Below, in pieces: positions 32,214-40,441 of a stretch of DNA of 64,000 bases. Position 1 is the first letter of the stretch, and each line of letters opens with the position of its first letter. Source of the stretch: RYN-111 sp963760125 (GTDB taxonomy: Bacteria; Actinomycetota; Actinomycetes; Mycobacteriales; SCTD01); contig CAVXBV010000014.1 in the NCBI GenBank assembly GCA_963760125.1, positions 248,001 to 312,000 on the forward strand, in the 5' to 3' direction. The position numbers and the translations under genes were made by a program. The notes under the pieces are model-generated. The model was not told the DNA's origin. It did not search any database and worked only from the letters and a program-made list of their open reading frames with translations.

Positions 32214-32767
32214 TTAAGGACGAGCCCACCCATTGCGTGACCAAACGAGCGTCAGGGTCACGTTGTATCGAGGCGTCGCGGCAAGACGTTGCGTCACCTG
32301 CCCGGAAGCTCGTACGACCCTGCGCTGGTGCGTCCAGAGTCAGCGATACGCCGATGTGCCCACCCTGCTCCTCGGGTGCTTCGGCGAAGATCACACGGAC
32401 ACGATGTGCCCTCGATCCGCTCTCCATCGGCAGCGAGTTCTGCGCTGCAGACTGCTCGAACGTCCTTGCACGTTCCACATGCTGGTCTGCATAGCCCCTG
32501 CAGGAGCGTCGAGGATCAGCGCCTCGCGAAAGCGCGATCAACCTGCTCGTAATAGAAGCGAGCAAACGCTACGGCTCCGAACGAGTCCCGCGTCCGCGCG
32601 GCAGCAGGGACGTCGTCGCGGATGACCGCCGCCGAGGTCCGCCAGTCGGCGTCGCCGTACCCAGCGTCGGCAGCGACACGGGCGCCGAGCCACTCCCGCC
32701 GGAGCACCCGCGCGAGTCCCAGCATGAGAACGCACCAAACAGGCCGGAACCGAGGCGTTCGCTTCAC
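32214..32767 (-). pseudogene. Decayed lipoprotein gene resembling DUF6318
   Basis: Reading across frames recovers a whole lipoprotein. The hydrophobic signal (RFRPVWCVLMLGLA) is in one frame. A lipobox-like GCSGGSGSAPVSLPTLG linker is in a second. FGAVAFARFYYEQVDRAF is back in the first. After an in-frame TGA (32516-32518) comes CRPACGTCKDV and AADGERIEG. A shift then gives VRVIFAEAPEEQGGHIGVSL, and another gives TPRYNVTLTLVWSRNGWARP and a TAA at 32214-32216. That makes at least four frameshifts and one stop. Pieces such as AFARFYYE, a CxxC and a final VWxxxGWxR fit my memory of DUF6318. No single frame is a usable gene. Confidence 0.6.
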
Positions 32768-32812
32768 GCGCCGGAGAGATACCGATTTCGGCCAGCATTG
32801 TCGCGCCCGGGG

Positions 32813-32849
32813 TTGTGGACAAGACAGCCTCAGAACCGACTGTCCACAG
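32813..32849. promoter_or_regulatory. Inverted pair of DnaA-box-like sequences upstream of the HNH gene
   Basis: TTGTGGACAA at 32813-32822 contains the complement of TTGTCCACA, the GC-rich form of the DnaA box. CTGTCCACA at 32840-32848 is an 8-of-9 match in the opposite orientation, 19 bp away. They lie about 50-90 bp before the HNH gene start at 32902, in the 134-bp gap between it and the decayed lipoprotein gene. They could instead be an operator for an unknown dimeric protein. Confidence 0.35.
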
Positions 32850-32901
32850 TCCGCGGAAGCCGCTGCACGAAAATGTCGGCTCTAGCATCTATGTTCGAGG
32901 G

Positions 32902-34356
32902 ATGGACGAAGCCCTGAAGGAGCGGAAGCGAGCGGTGCTCGACCTGCTCGCCGCGCTCGAGGACCAGGATGCGCGTCTGTTTGCGGCCAAGGCCAGGGCC
33001 CTCGTGGAGCTCCACGACATCTGTCACGCGCAGCCCACCGAAGAGAGGGCCACGCAGTTCATCGCCCTCGACATCGCCGTGGCGTGCGACATCGCCCAGA
33101 GCACCGCGACGGTGCGTCTGCACCGTGCGCAGCACCTGATCCACGACCTTCCCGACACCCACCGTGCCTGCGAGCAGGGGTGGCTGAGGATCGGTCAGGC
33201 CCTCGCAATGATGCAGGAGACCGAGGGGCTCCCCCGCGAGATCTGCCGACACGTCGAGCAGCGAACCCTCGATGCGATCCGCGGCCTCACCAGCGGCGAC
33301 AGCAGGCGCCTCATCAAGCGGGCCGTCGTCCAGGTGGACGTCGAGAACACCAGCCGTCGCCGCGACCACCAAGCCAAGCAGCGACGCGTCTGGAGCAGCC
33401 CGCGTCCCGACGGCCGGGCAGTCGTCGGCGCCGAGCAGTCAGCTGAGGACGCCGGAGCGTTCCTGCGCGGCTTGACCGCCCTCGCCCGAAGCGTCAACGC
33501 CGCCACAGACCCTCGCACCCTGGACCAGCAGCGCGCGGACCTGTTCGCGCTGCTGCCACAGTTCGCGCTGTCCCATCTCGGAACCAGCGGAACCAGCTTC
33601 CGGGAATTCCTCGGCCAGGCCACCCCCGGCAACCCGCTGAGCGACACTCGCGCGCGCCAGCTCCAGGCCGTCATCCTCGTTCCCGTCGAGACCGCGCTCG
33701 ACCTCAGCGACCATCCCGCCGAGCTCATCGGCTACGGGCCTATCAGCGCCGACCACGCCCGCGACCTGCTGACCAGCGCCGAGCTCCGCAAGGCCTGCAC
33801 CGATCTCCGAACCGGCCGCATCATCGCCCTGGAGGACCCGATCTCGACCCCGCCCGCCCATCGGGGTGACACCGCGGCGCGTCGAGCGATGCCCGGCACG
33901 GGTGCGCTCAGCGGCGTCCTGCTCGACATGATCGACCGCACCACCCCCGCCGAGACCCGCCGCGAGCACCGCCACGACCCCAGCCGGGGGCTCGCCGACC
34001 TCATCCGTCTGCGGGACACCCGCTGCGTCGGTCCCGGCTGCTCCCAGCCCGCGCACCTGTGCGACCTCGAGCACCTCGTGCCCCACCCTGAGGGTCCGAC
34101 GAGCGCAGACAACCTGGGTCCCGCCAGTCGACGCTGCCACAACGCCAAGACGTACGGCGGGTGGGTGCTCGAGCCACACCCCGACGGCAGCGTCACCTGG
34201 ACCAGCCCGCTCGGCACGATCCACCACCGACCACCACGCACGCAGCCGCCAGACCTGAGCAACCTCGCCCCGCGTCACCTGCGGCGGCCACCCCAGGAAC
34301 GAGCAACCAGCAGCGGGGACGGAGACGAGGCACCCGGACCCGAGCTGCCCTTCTGA
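32902..34356 (+). CDS. DUF222 / 13E12-repeat HNH endonuclease-like protein
   Basis: A 484-residue protein of the DUF222-HNH family that is multicopy in many actinobacteria. Residues 1-330 are the helical DUF222 region (ARALVELHDICHAQ, DIAVACDIAQSTATVRLHRAQHLI). The HNH domain lies at about 370-430 with the pattern CVGPGCSQPAHLCDLEH, LVPHPEGPTSADNLGPASRR and CHNAKT, retaining the metal-binding Cys, His and Asn. The C-terminal 60 residues are Pro/Arg-rich. The role is unproven; such genes are often considered mobile or self-spreading. I chose ATG 32902 just after CGAGG. GTG 32815 would add 29 residues that look non-coding. Confidence 0.88.
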   Translation: MDEALKERKRAVLDLLAALEDQDARLFAAKARALVELHDICHAQPTEERATQFIALDIAVACDIAQSTATVRLHRAQHLIHDLPDTHRACEQGWLRIGQALAMMQETEGLPREICRHVEQRTLDAIRGLTSGDSRRLIKRAVVQVDVENTSRRRDHQAKQRRVWSSPRPDGRAVVGAEQSAEDAGAFLRGLTALARSVNAATDPRTLDQQRADLFALLPQFALSHLGTSGTSFREFLGQATPGNPLSDTRARQLQAVILVPVETALDLSDHPAELIGYGPISADHARDLLTSAELRKACTDLRTGRIIALEDPISTPPAHRGDTAARRAMPGTGALSGVLLDMIDRTTPAETRREHRHDPSRGLADLIRLRDTRCVGPGCSQPAHLCDLEHLVPHPEGPTSADNLGPASRRCHNAKTYGGWVLEPHPDGSVTWTSPLGTIHHRPPRTQPPDLSNLAPRHLRRPPQERATSSGDGDEAPGPELPF

Positions 34357-34411
34357 GCACCGCCCGAGCTCACCCGTGCGCGAGTCCAGCCCCCGCACGA
34401 CCAGCACACCC

Positions 34412-35209
34412 CTACCCCAGCGGGTCCGCATCGGCGTCCACCGACACCAACAGGTCATGCAGCTGCGCGAAGACCGCGGGCCCCGCCGCGACGACCAGGT
34501 CGAACCCCGCCGGACGGCCACCGAGTCCCGCCACCACCGCCCCGGCCTCGGTGGCGATCAGGCCGCCCGCGGACAGGTCCCACGGCGAGAGCCCCTGCTC
34601 GTAGTACGCGTCCAGCCGCCCCGCGGCCACCCCGCAGAGGTCCAGCGCCCCGGCCCCCAACCGCCGGATGTCGCGCACCAGCGGCAGGAGCACCGGCAGC
34701 GCCCGAGCCTGCGCCGCGCGCCGGCGGGCGTCGTACCCGAAACCGGTCCCGACCAGCGCCCCCGACAGCTCAGCAACTGCGGAGCACTGGAGAGCCGCCC
34801 CGTTCACAACCGCACCCCCGCCCCGCACCGCCTGGAACAACTCGTTCTTGGACGGGTCGAACACGACCCCCACGACCGACCCGGAGGCGTCCTCCACACC
34901 GATCGAGACCGCCCACTGACCGATGCCGTAGAGATAGTTGACCGTCCCGTCGATCGGGTCGATGACCCACCGGACCCCTGACGTCCCGTCCGAGCCCGCG
35001 CCCTCCTCACCGAGCAGCCCGTCCGCCGGCCGCGCCGTGCGCAGCGCCGTCACGAGCAGCGACTCGACCGCCTGGTCGGCCTCCGTCACGACGTCGGTCG
35101 GCGAGGACTTGGTGTCCAGCACGCCGATCCCCTCGCGCATCGACAGCGCCAGGGCGCCGGCCTCCCGCGCCAGACCGGTCGCCAGGGCCAGGGTTGCGTC
35201 GAGATCCAC
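34412..35209 (-). CDS. Inositol monophosphatase family protein
   Basis: A 265-residue Mg-dependent phosphatase of the IMPase/SuhB/HisN family. The metal and substrate motifs are GEEGAGSDG (first acidic site), the metal-binding WVIDPIDGTVNYLYG and WDLSAGGLIATEAGAVV. In actinobacteria this family includes inositol-1-phosphatase (for mycothiol and phosphatidylinositol) and histidinol-phosphatase. The sequence alone does not decide which. It lies near dut/DUF4193 in mycobacteria (suhB, Rv2701c), favouring the SuhB-like role. It starts at GTG 35207-35209, 55 bp from the convergent HNH gene. Confidence 0.93.
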   Translation of the reverse strand: MDLDATLALATGLAREAGALALSMREGIGVLDTKSSPTDVVTEADQAVESLLVTALRTARPADGLLGEEGAGSDGTSGVRWVIDPIDGTVNYLYGIGQWAVSIGVEDASGSVVGVVFDPSKNELFQAVRGGGAVVNGAALQCSAVAELSGALVGTGFGYDARRRAAQARALPVLLPLVRDIRRLGAGALDLCGVAAGRLDAYYEQGLSPWDLSAGGLIATEAGAVVAGLGGRPAGFDLVVAAGPAVFAQLHDLLVSVDADADPLG

Positions 35210-35369
35210 CTGGTCATGCTGTCAGAGCCCGAGCCAGCTCCAGCTCCCCACGCAGCCCGGCAGCAGCCCCCGCCACGACGACCGGTGGTTCCTGTGGCAG
35301 GCTGGGCCGCGAAGTAGAACGCCATTCGGTTTGGCCCGCCCGGGCACCCGACGAGAAGGGCACGACGAC

Positions 35370-36563
35370 GTGGACCTGACCTTCAGCACGAGCGACGAGG
35401 ACTTCCGGTCCGAGTTCCGCTCCTGGCTCGACACGAACCTGCCGCAGGACATGCGCACCCTCGCGTGGTGGCGCGGCAAGAGCGACGACGAGCAGTTCCA
35501 GATCCGGCGCGACTGGGAGGCCAAGAAGGCCGAAGCCGGGTTCTGCGGCATCCAGTGGCCCACGGAGTACGGCGGTCGCGGCGGGACCCCGACCATGAAG
35601 GCGATCTACGACGAGGAGATGGCCAAGGCCAACGCCCCTCGGACCGTGAACCCCCTCGGCCTCGCGTTCCTCGGCCCGACGGTCATGGCGATCGGTACCG
35701 ACGAGCAGAAGCGCGACATCATCAAGCCGCTGCTGCACACCGAGACCATCTGGTGCCAGGGCTTCTCCGAACCCGCCGCCGGCTCCGACCTCGCGGCGCT
35801 CCAGATGAAGGCCGAACCGCAGGGCGACCACTACGTCCTCAACGGCCAGAAGATCTGGACCACCAACGCCATGCACGGCGACAAGATCTTCACCCTCGCG
35901 CGCACCAGCAGCCCCGACGGTGGCAAGCGCCACGCCGGCATCTCCATGCTCCTGGTCGACATGCACCAAGAGGGCGTCGACGCACGGCCGCTCAAGCAGA
36001 TCACCGGTGAGAGCGAGTTCGGCGAGGTCTTCTTCACCGATGCCCTCTGCCCGCAGACCGAGGTCCTCGGCGGTGAGGGCAACGGCTGGATGACCGCCAT
36101 GCTCCTGCTGTCGTTCGAGCGCGGCAGCAGCGCGATCGGTCAGTACACCGAGTTCAAGGGGCAGTGGGAGGAGGTCGCGCAGATCGCGCGCACCGTCGAC
36201 CGCAACGGCGGCAAGGCCGTCGACGACCCGGTGATCCGCCAGCAGCTGGCGAACAGCCTCATCGAGCTCGAGTGCCTGAAGTACCACTCCTGGCACGTGC
36301 TCACCCAGTCCAGCCAGGGCAAGGACCTGGGCTTCGAGGCCAGCATGACCAAGATGATGTGGAGCGAGACCTTCCGCAAGGTCAGCGACACCTACGAGGC
36401 CGTGCTCGGCAGCGCCTTCCAGGTGCCGGACCCGCAGCCGGGTCTGTCCCTGGAAGAGCTCACGACCATGGCCCTGTGGTCCCGCTCCTGCACGATCTGG
36501 GGCGGCAGCCAGCAGGTCCAACGTTCGATCGTCGCCGAGCGCGTGCTCGGCCTGCCGAGGTAG
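35370..36563 (+). CDS. Acyl-CoA dehydrogenase family protein (FadE-type, subunit 1)
   Basis: A 397-residue flavin dehydrogenase. Visible are GIQWPTEYGGRGGTPTMKAI, QGFSEPAAGSDLAALQM, DHYVLNGQKIWTTNAMHGDKI, and the C-terminal IWGGSQQVQRSIVAERVLGLPR. In typical FadE enzymes the catalytic Glu is around residue 245 or in the C-terminal EGTSE stretch; here the latter reads GGSQQVQ, so the base may come from the other subunit or another site. The next gene is a second, shorter acyl-CoA dehydrogenase 8 bp on. Such pairs form alpha2-beta2 heterotetramers acting on sterol or bile-acid-like side chains in mycobacteria. It starts at GTG 35370 after GAGAAGGG. Confidence 0.9.
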   Translation: MDLTFSTSDEDFRSEFRSWLDTNLPQDMRTLAWWRGKSDDEQFQIRRDWEAKKAEAGFCGIQWPTEYGGRGGTPTMKAIYDEEMAKANAPRTVNPLGLAFLGPTVMAIGTDEQKRDIIKPLLHTETIWCQGFSEPAAGSDLAALQMKAEPQGDHYVLNGQKIWTTNAMHGDKIFTLARTSSPDGGKRHAGISMLLVDMHQEGVDARPLKQITGESEFGEVFFTDALCPQTEVLGGEGNGWMTAMLLLSFERGSSAIGQYTEFKGQWEEVAQIARTVDRNGGKAVDDPVIRQQLANSLIELECLKYHSWHVLTQSSQGKDLGFEASMTKMMWSETFRKVSDTYEAVLGSAFQVPDPQPGLSLEELTTMALWSRSCTIWGGSQQVQRSIVAERVLGLPR

Positions 36564-36571
36564 GGGAAGCC

Positions 36572-37633
36572 ATGAAGTTCCAGCTCACCGACGAGCAGCG
36601 CGCCCTCCAGGACGCCGTCCGCTCCTACCTCGGCGACCGGTTCGGCCAGCAGCAGATCCGCGCCTTCTACGACGACGTGACGTCCGACGGCATCCCTGAG
36701 GGGCTGTGGAAGGCGATCGGCGAGCAGGGCTGGCTGGCCGTGCTCGTACCCGAGGAGCACGACGGGATCGGCCTCGGCCTGCTCGACGCTGCGGTCATCG
36801 CGCGCGCCTTCGGTGCCGCGACGGTGCCCGGCCCCTGGCTCGGGACGATCCTCACCGGCGAAGCGCTTCGGCTGGCCGGATCGCCTGACCAGCAGGCGAA
36901 GTGGCTCCCCCGCCTCGCCGCCGGCGAGGTCAAGGGCGCGGTGGCCCTGTTGGCCCGCGGGTCCGACAGCCTCCCGCCCGCGACCGCGTCGAACGGCACG
37001 CTGTCCGGCGACCTCGGCCTGGTCGAGTACGCCGCGCAGGCCGACCTGCTCGTCGTCGCCGCCCAGGACGGGCTCTACCTGGTCGAGCCCTCCGCCGCGA
37101 CCATCACGCCGCACGAGGTGCTGGACCGCACCACCCGCCTCGCGACGGTCACGCTCGAGAACGCCTCCGCGGAGAAGCTCGAGGCCGGCAACCCCCTCGC
37201 CGACCTCGTCGACCGCGGTGCGGTCCTCGCGGCCAACGACCTGGCCGGCATCGCCCGCAAGGCGCTGACCGACACGGTGGAGTACGACAAGACCCGCGTG
37301 CAGTTCGGCAAGCCCGTCGGGTCTTTCCAGGCCATCAAGCACGACCTGGCCGACATCCACCTGGCCACCACGATGGCCGAGCACGCCGCGTACTACGCCG
37401 CCCACGCCCTCGACCTCGACGCCCCCGGCAAGGAGCTCGCGGTCAGCATCGCCAAGGCCAAGGCCGGCGACACCGCCGACACCTCGGTGAGCGCGATGAT
37501 CCAGTACCACGGGGGCATCGGCTACACCTGGGAGCACGACAGCCACTTCTACTTCAAGCGCGCCAAGCGCCTGCAGTACGTCTTCGGGGACGCCTCCCAG
37601 CACCGCGAGCGCATCGCGAGCCTCACGCTGTGA
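36572..37633 (+). CDS. Acyl-CoA dehydrogenase family protein (subunit 2)
   Basis: A 353-residue partner of the preceding gene. Beginning MKFQLTDEQRALQDAVRSYLGDR, it has VPEEHDGIGLGLLDAAVIARAFG and a reduced middle beta domain. DYDKTRVQFGKPVGSFQAIKH-type residues follow (here EYDKTRVQFGKPVGSFQ), with HGGIGYTWEHDSHFYFKRA near the end. The short central region is typical of the smaller subunit of FadE heterotetramers. It overlaps the next gene, an SDR, as GTGA. ATG 36572 follows GGGGAAG. The three-gene operon looks devoted to one acyl-CoA pathway, possibly side-chain oxidation of a sterol-like compound. Confidence 0.9.
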   Translation: MKFQLTDEQRALQDAVRSYLGDRFGQQQIRAFYDDVTSDGIPEGLWKAIGEQGWLAVLVPEEHDGIGLGLLDAAVIARAFGAATVPGPWLGTILTGEALRLAGSPDQQAKWLPRLAAGEVKGAVALLARGSDSLPPATASNGTLSGDLGLVEYAAQADLLVVAAQDGLYLVEPSAATITPHEVLDRTTRLATVTLENASAEKLEAGNPLADLVDRGAVLAANDLAGIARKALTDTVEYDKTRVQFGKPVGSFQAIKHDLADIHLATTMAEHAAYYAAHALDLDAPGKELAVSIAKAKAGDTADTSVSAMIQYHGGIGYTWEHDSHFYFKRAKRLQYVFGDASQHRERIASLTL

Positions 37634-38409
37634 GAACGGCCCTCGTCACCGGCGGCGCCAGCGGGTTCGGGGCCGAGGTCGCCCGCCAGCTCGTCCGGCG
37701 CGGTGACCGCGTCGTGCTCGTCGACGTCAACGACGCCGACGGCCAGGCCGTCGCGGACGAGATCGGGGCGACGTACCTCCATGGGGACGTCAGTGACTAC
37801 GACGAGGTCCTGGCCACCACGGCCGAGGCCGAGAAGGTGCACGGCGTCCTCGACACGTTCTTCCTCAACGCCGGCATCTCCAGCGGCTTCACGGTCGGCG
37901 ACGACTTCGACCTCGCCCGCTACCGACGCGCGATGGGCATCAACCTCGACGGCGTCGTCTTCGGCGTCCAGGCCGCCCTGCCCGCCCTCGGCCGCGCGGG
38001 GGGCGGCGCGATCGTCTGCACCGCCAGCATGGCCGGGCTCGTCGGCACCCCCTTCGACCCGGTGTACGGCGCCAACAAGCACGCCGTCGTGGGGCTGGTC
38101 CGCTCGCTCGGTCCGACGCTCGCGCCGCGCAACATCACGATCAACGCGTTCTGCCCCGGCTTCGCCGAGACGAAGATCATCGTGGACATCCGCGAGGTGC
38201 TCGACGGCTCGGGCGTGCCGATCATCCCTGTGGAGAAGGCAGGCGCATCGGTGCTTGAGGTCCTCGACAGCACCGGCACGGGTGAGGCCTGGCTGCTTCA
38301 AGCTGGCCGCGACGTCATGCCCTACCGCTTCCGCGGCATCCCCGGACCCCTGTCCGACAGCGGCGAACGCGCCGGGATCCTCGACGCGACCGAGGTGCCC
38401 GCTCCCTGA
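37630..38409 (+). CDS. SDR-family oxidoreductase
   Basis: A 259-residue short-chain dehydrogenase. The cofactor motif TGGASGFG (7-14) is followed by an acidic strand-2 end (LVDVND), suggesting NAD over NADP. NAG (LNAGIS) and the catalytic Ser (CTASMAG) and YGANK lie downstream. It could serve as the 3-hydroxyacyl-CoA dehydrogenase of the operon, given two acyl-CoA dehydrogenases just upstream. GTG 37630-37632 overlaps the previous stop, giving translational coupling. Confidence 0.9.
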   Translation: MRTALVTGGASGFGAEVARQLVRRGDRVVLVDVNDADGQAVADEIGATYLHGDVSDYDEVLATTAEAEKVHGVLDTFFLNAGISSGFTVGDDFDLARYRRAMGINLDGVVFGVQAALPALGRAGGGAIVCTASMAGLVGTPFDPVYGANKHAVVGLVRSLGPTLAPRNITINAFCPGFAETKIIVDIREVLDGSGVPIIPVEKAGASVLEVLDSTGTGEAWLLQAGRDVMPYRFRGIPGPLSDSGERAGILDATEVPAP

Positions 38410-38553
38410 CGCAGGCGTGCAGCCGCCGTGGCGCGAAATGCGTCAATTGCGTGACATCTTCTCCGCCCGCGGCAGGAGCGGTGAGGTGCGGCGGCGAATC
38501 ACGGTGCGGCGAGGACATCCAGCCCTCCCTCACCCAGCCAGCAGGAGCCGCAC

Positions 38554-39195
38554 GTGAAGCGCATCGGACTCACCGTTCTCGCCCTGGGCCTGGTGGCCGC
38601 CGGCGTCGCCCAGCCCGCCTCGTCCGCCATCAAGCCGGTCGCCACGACCCTGTACTTCCACGGGACGAGCACCTCCGGCAACCAGGACGTCTACGTCGAC
38701 GACGTACCGCTCACCATGGACACCAAGAAGCCCACCGCCTCCAGCGACAAGGACATCCTGTTCTTGGGCGGCGGTGTCACGCCGAACACCAACTGCGCCG
38801 GCGGGCTCCTCCCCTACTGGAGCGCCCCCCTCAAGGGCACGCTGTCCGGCAAGGTGACCGTCACGTTCTACGCGCGGTCCACTCCCGGCGCGAATGCGGT
38901 CGTCCAGATCTTCAAGGACGCGGGCGCGGGCGGCTGCAACGCCGACAACCCGGGCTCGTTCGCCGAGGTCACCGTTCCCCTCAAGGCGGGCGCGACCAAC
39001 GCGGAACACACCGCGGTCATCGAGATCCCCGGCAAGATCACCGTGAAGGAGAGCTTCCACGTCGAGATTCTTCCGGGGACGACCGCAGGGGTGCTCATCG
39101 GCCCGCAGGTGTCCGGCGTCGGCTACGACAGCACGACGTCGCCGAGTTCCGTCGCCTTCTCCTGCACCCCGGGCGCTGGCAAGAAGGCCTGCTGA
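38554..39195 (+). CDS. Secreted hypothetical protein
   Basis: A 213-residue protein with a clear Sec signal peptide (MKRIGLTVLALGLVAAGVAQPASSA, cleavage near residue 25). The mature part is beta-rich and similar to a jelly-roll carbohydrate-binding or adhesive domain: TTLYFHGTSTSGNQDVYVDDV, LSGKVTVTFYARSTPGANAVVQIF, FHVEILPGTTAGVLIG. Four cysteines suggest disulfides outside the cell. Family unknown. GTG 38554 is preceded by GGAG at 38543-38546. A 144-bp promoter region precedes it; I see no strong motif there beyond TTGCGTGACA. Confidence 0.72.
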   Translation: MKRIGLTVLALGLVAAGVAQPASSAIKPVATTLYFHGTSTSGNQDVYVDDVPLTMDTKKPTASSDKDILFLGGGVTPNTNCAGGLLPYWSAPLKGTLSGKVTVTFYARSTPGANAVVQIFKDAGAGGCNADNPGSFAEVTVPLKAGATNAEHTAVIEIPGKITVKESFHVEILPGTTAGVLIGPQVSGVGYDSTTSPSSVAFSCTPGAGKKAC

Positions 39196-39204
39196 CCCGC
39201 TAGG

Positions 39205-40362
39205 TCAGACCCGCAGCAGCGACGCCAGGGACAACTCGCTGAGCGAGGCGTGCCCGGACAGTCCGAGCTGGAGGTCGAGGTCGGCAAGGAACGACCGGAG
39301 CACGTGCTCCACGCCGGCCTCACCGTCCAGCGCCAGGCCGTACACCCACGGCCGGGCCAGCAGCACCGCGGCCGCACCGAGCGCCAGCGCCTTCACGGCG
39401 TCGGCGCCGGTGCGGACGCCGCTGTCGAACAGCACCGGCAGATCCCCTGCCGCGTCGACGATCCCGGGCAGCGCGTCGAGCGATCCAACTGCCCCGTCAA
39501 CCTGCCGGCCGCCGTGGTTGCTGCACACGACGGCCTGCACGCCGGCGTCTGCTGCCCGACGTACGTCGTCGGGGTGCTGCAGACCCTTGAGGACGATCGG
39601 GAGCGACGTCTGCTCCCGAAGCCAGGCGAGGTCGTCCCACGTGAGCGTCGGGTTGTTGAACATGCCCAGGAAGTGCAGCACCGCGGCGTTCGGGTCGTCC
39701 TCCGGTGACGCGGCCAGACCCGCACGGAACGCCGGGTCCGAGGTGTAGTTGGCGATGCCCTGGCCCTGCAAGAAGGGCAGGTACGCCGTGTCGAGGTCCC
39801 GCGGTCGCCAGCCGAGCTGCCAGGTGTCGACCGTGACGACCAGTGCCCGGTAGCCGGCGGTCTCCGCGCGTCCGACCAGCGACGCGGCGACGTCGGGGTC
39901 GCGGGGCCAGTACAGCTGGTACCACCCGGGGCTGTCCCCCAGGTCCTGAGCCACGTCCTCGAGGGTGGTGCTCGCCGCGGTCGACAGGACCATCGGGAGC
40001 CCGAGCGTCGCGGCCGCACGGGCCACCGCCCGTTCGGCCTCGGCGTGCACGATCGACAGCACCCCGACCGGGGCGAGCAGCACGGGCGCGGGCATCGGCG
40101 TCCCGAGCAGGGACGTGGACAGGTCGCGCTCGGCCGGGATCCCGCGCAGCATCCGCGGCACGATGCGCCAGCGGTCGAAGGCCTCCCGGTTGGCCCGCAT
40201 CGTGTCCTCGGCGCCGGCGCCGCCGCTGACGTAGCCGACGGCACCGGGGGTCATGACCTGCTCCGCCGCGACCTGCACCTCCCGCCAGCCGAACGGCTGC
40301 GTCGGCTGCTCCCCGAACAGGCCCTTGAGGTAGACGTCGTTCTGAAAGCCGGCATAAGACAT
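39205..40362 (-). CDS. FMN-dependent alpha-hydroxy-acid oxidase (lactate 2-monooxygenase-like)
   Basis: A 385-residue TIM-barrel FMN enzyme of the glycolate oxidase/lactate monooxygenase family. Landmarks are YVSGGAGAEDTMRANREAFDRW, MVLSTAAST, WYQLYWPRDPDV and the FMN/active-site SNHGGRQVDGAVGSLDAL, with the catalytic His and Arg in NHGGR. VLFDSGVRTGADAVKALALGA follows. The N-terminal FGEQPTQPFGWREVQ extension and the WQLGWRPRDLD insertion are features of lactate 2-monooxygenase rather than glycolate oxidase. It is convergent with the secreted gene 9 bp away. Confidence 0.9.
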   Translation of the reverse strand: MSYAGFQNDVYLKGLFGEQPTQPFGWREVQVAAEQVMTPGAVGYVSGGAGAEDTMRANREAFDRWRIVPRMLRGIPAERDLSTSLLGTPMPAPVLLAPVGVLSIVHAEAERAVARAAATLGLPMVLSTAASTTLEDVAQDLGDSPGWYQLYWPRDPDVAASLVGRAETAGYRALVVTVDTWQLGWRPRDLDTAYLPFLQGQGIANYTSDPAFRAGLAASPEDDPNAAVLHFLGMFNNPTLTWDDLAWLREQTSLPIVLKGLQHPDDVRRAADAGVQAVVCSNHGGRQVDGAVGSLDALPGIVDAAGDLPVLFDSGVRTGADAVKALALGAAAVLLARPWVYGLALDGEAGVEHVLRSFLADLDLQLGLSGHASLSELSLASLLRV

Positions 40363-40441
40363 GTCCGCACCCTAAGACGCCGGCAGGAGATGCACCGGAG
40401 GCGTCGAAACCCACCGGTAACCCAGCAACCAGGAGTTCTTC

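Noticed and set aside
31927..32565. 212-residue minus-strand frame
   Set aside because: Only a short middle section matches protein-like sequence. It is one frame of the decayed lipoprotein gene, not a gene.
32159..32625. Plus-strand frames of 111 and 130 residues
   Set aside because: They are opposite the decayed lipoprotein, have poor codon bias and no recognisable motif.
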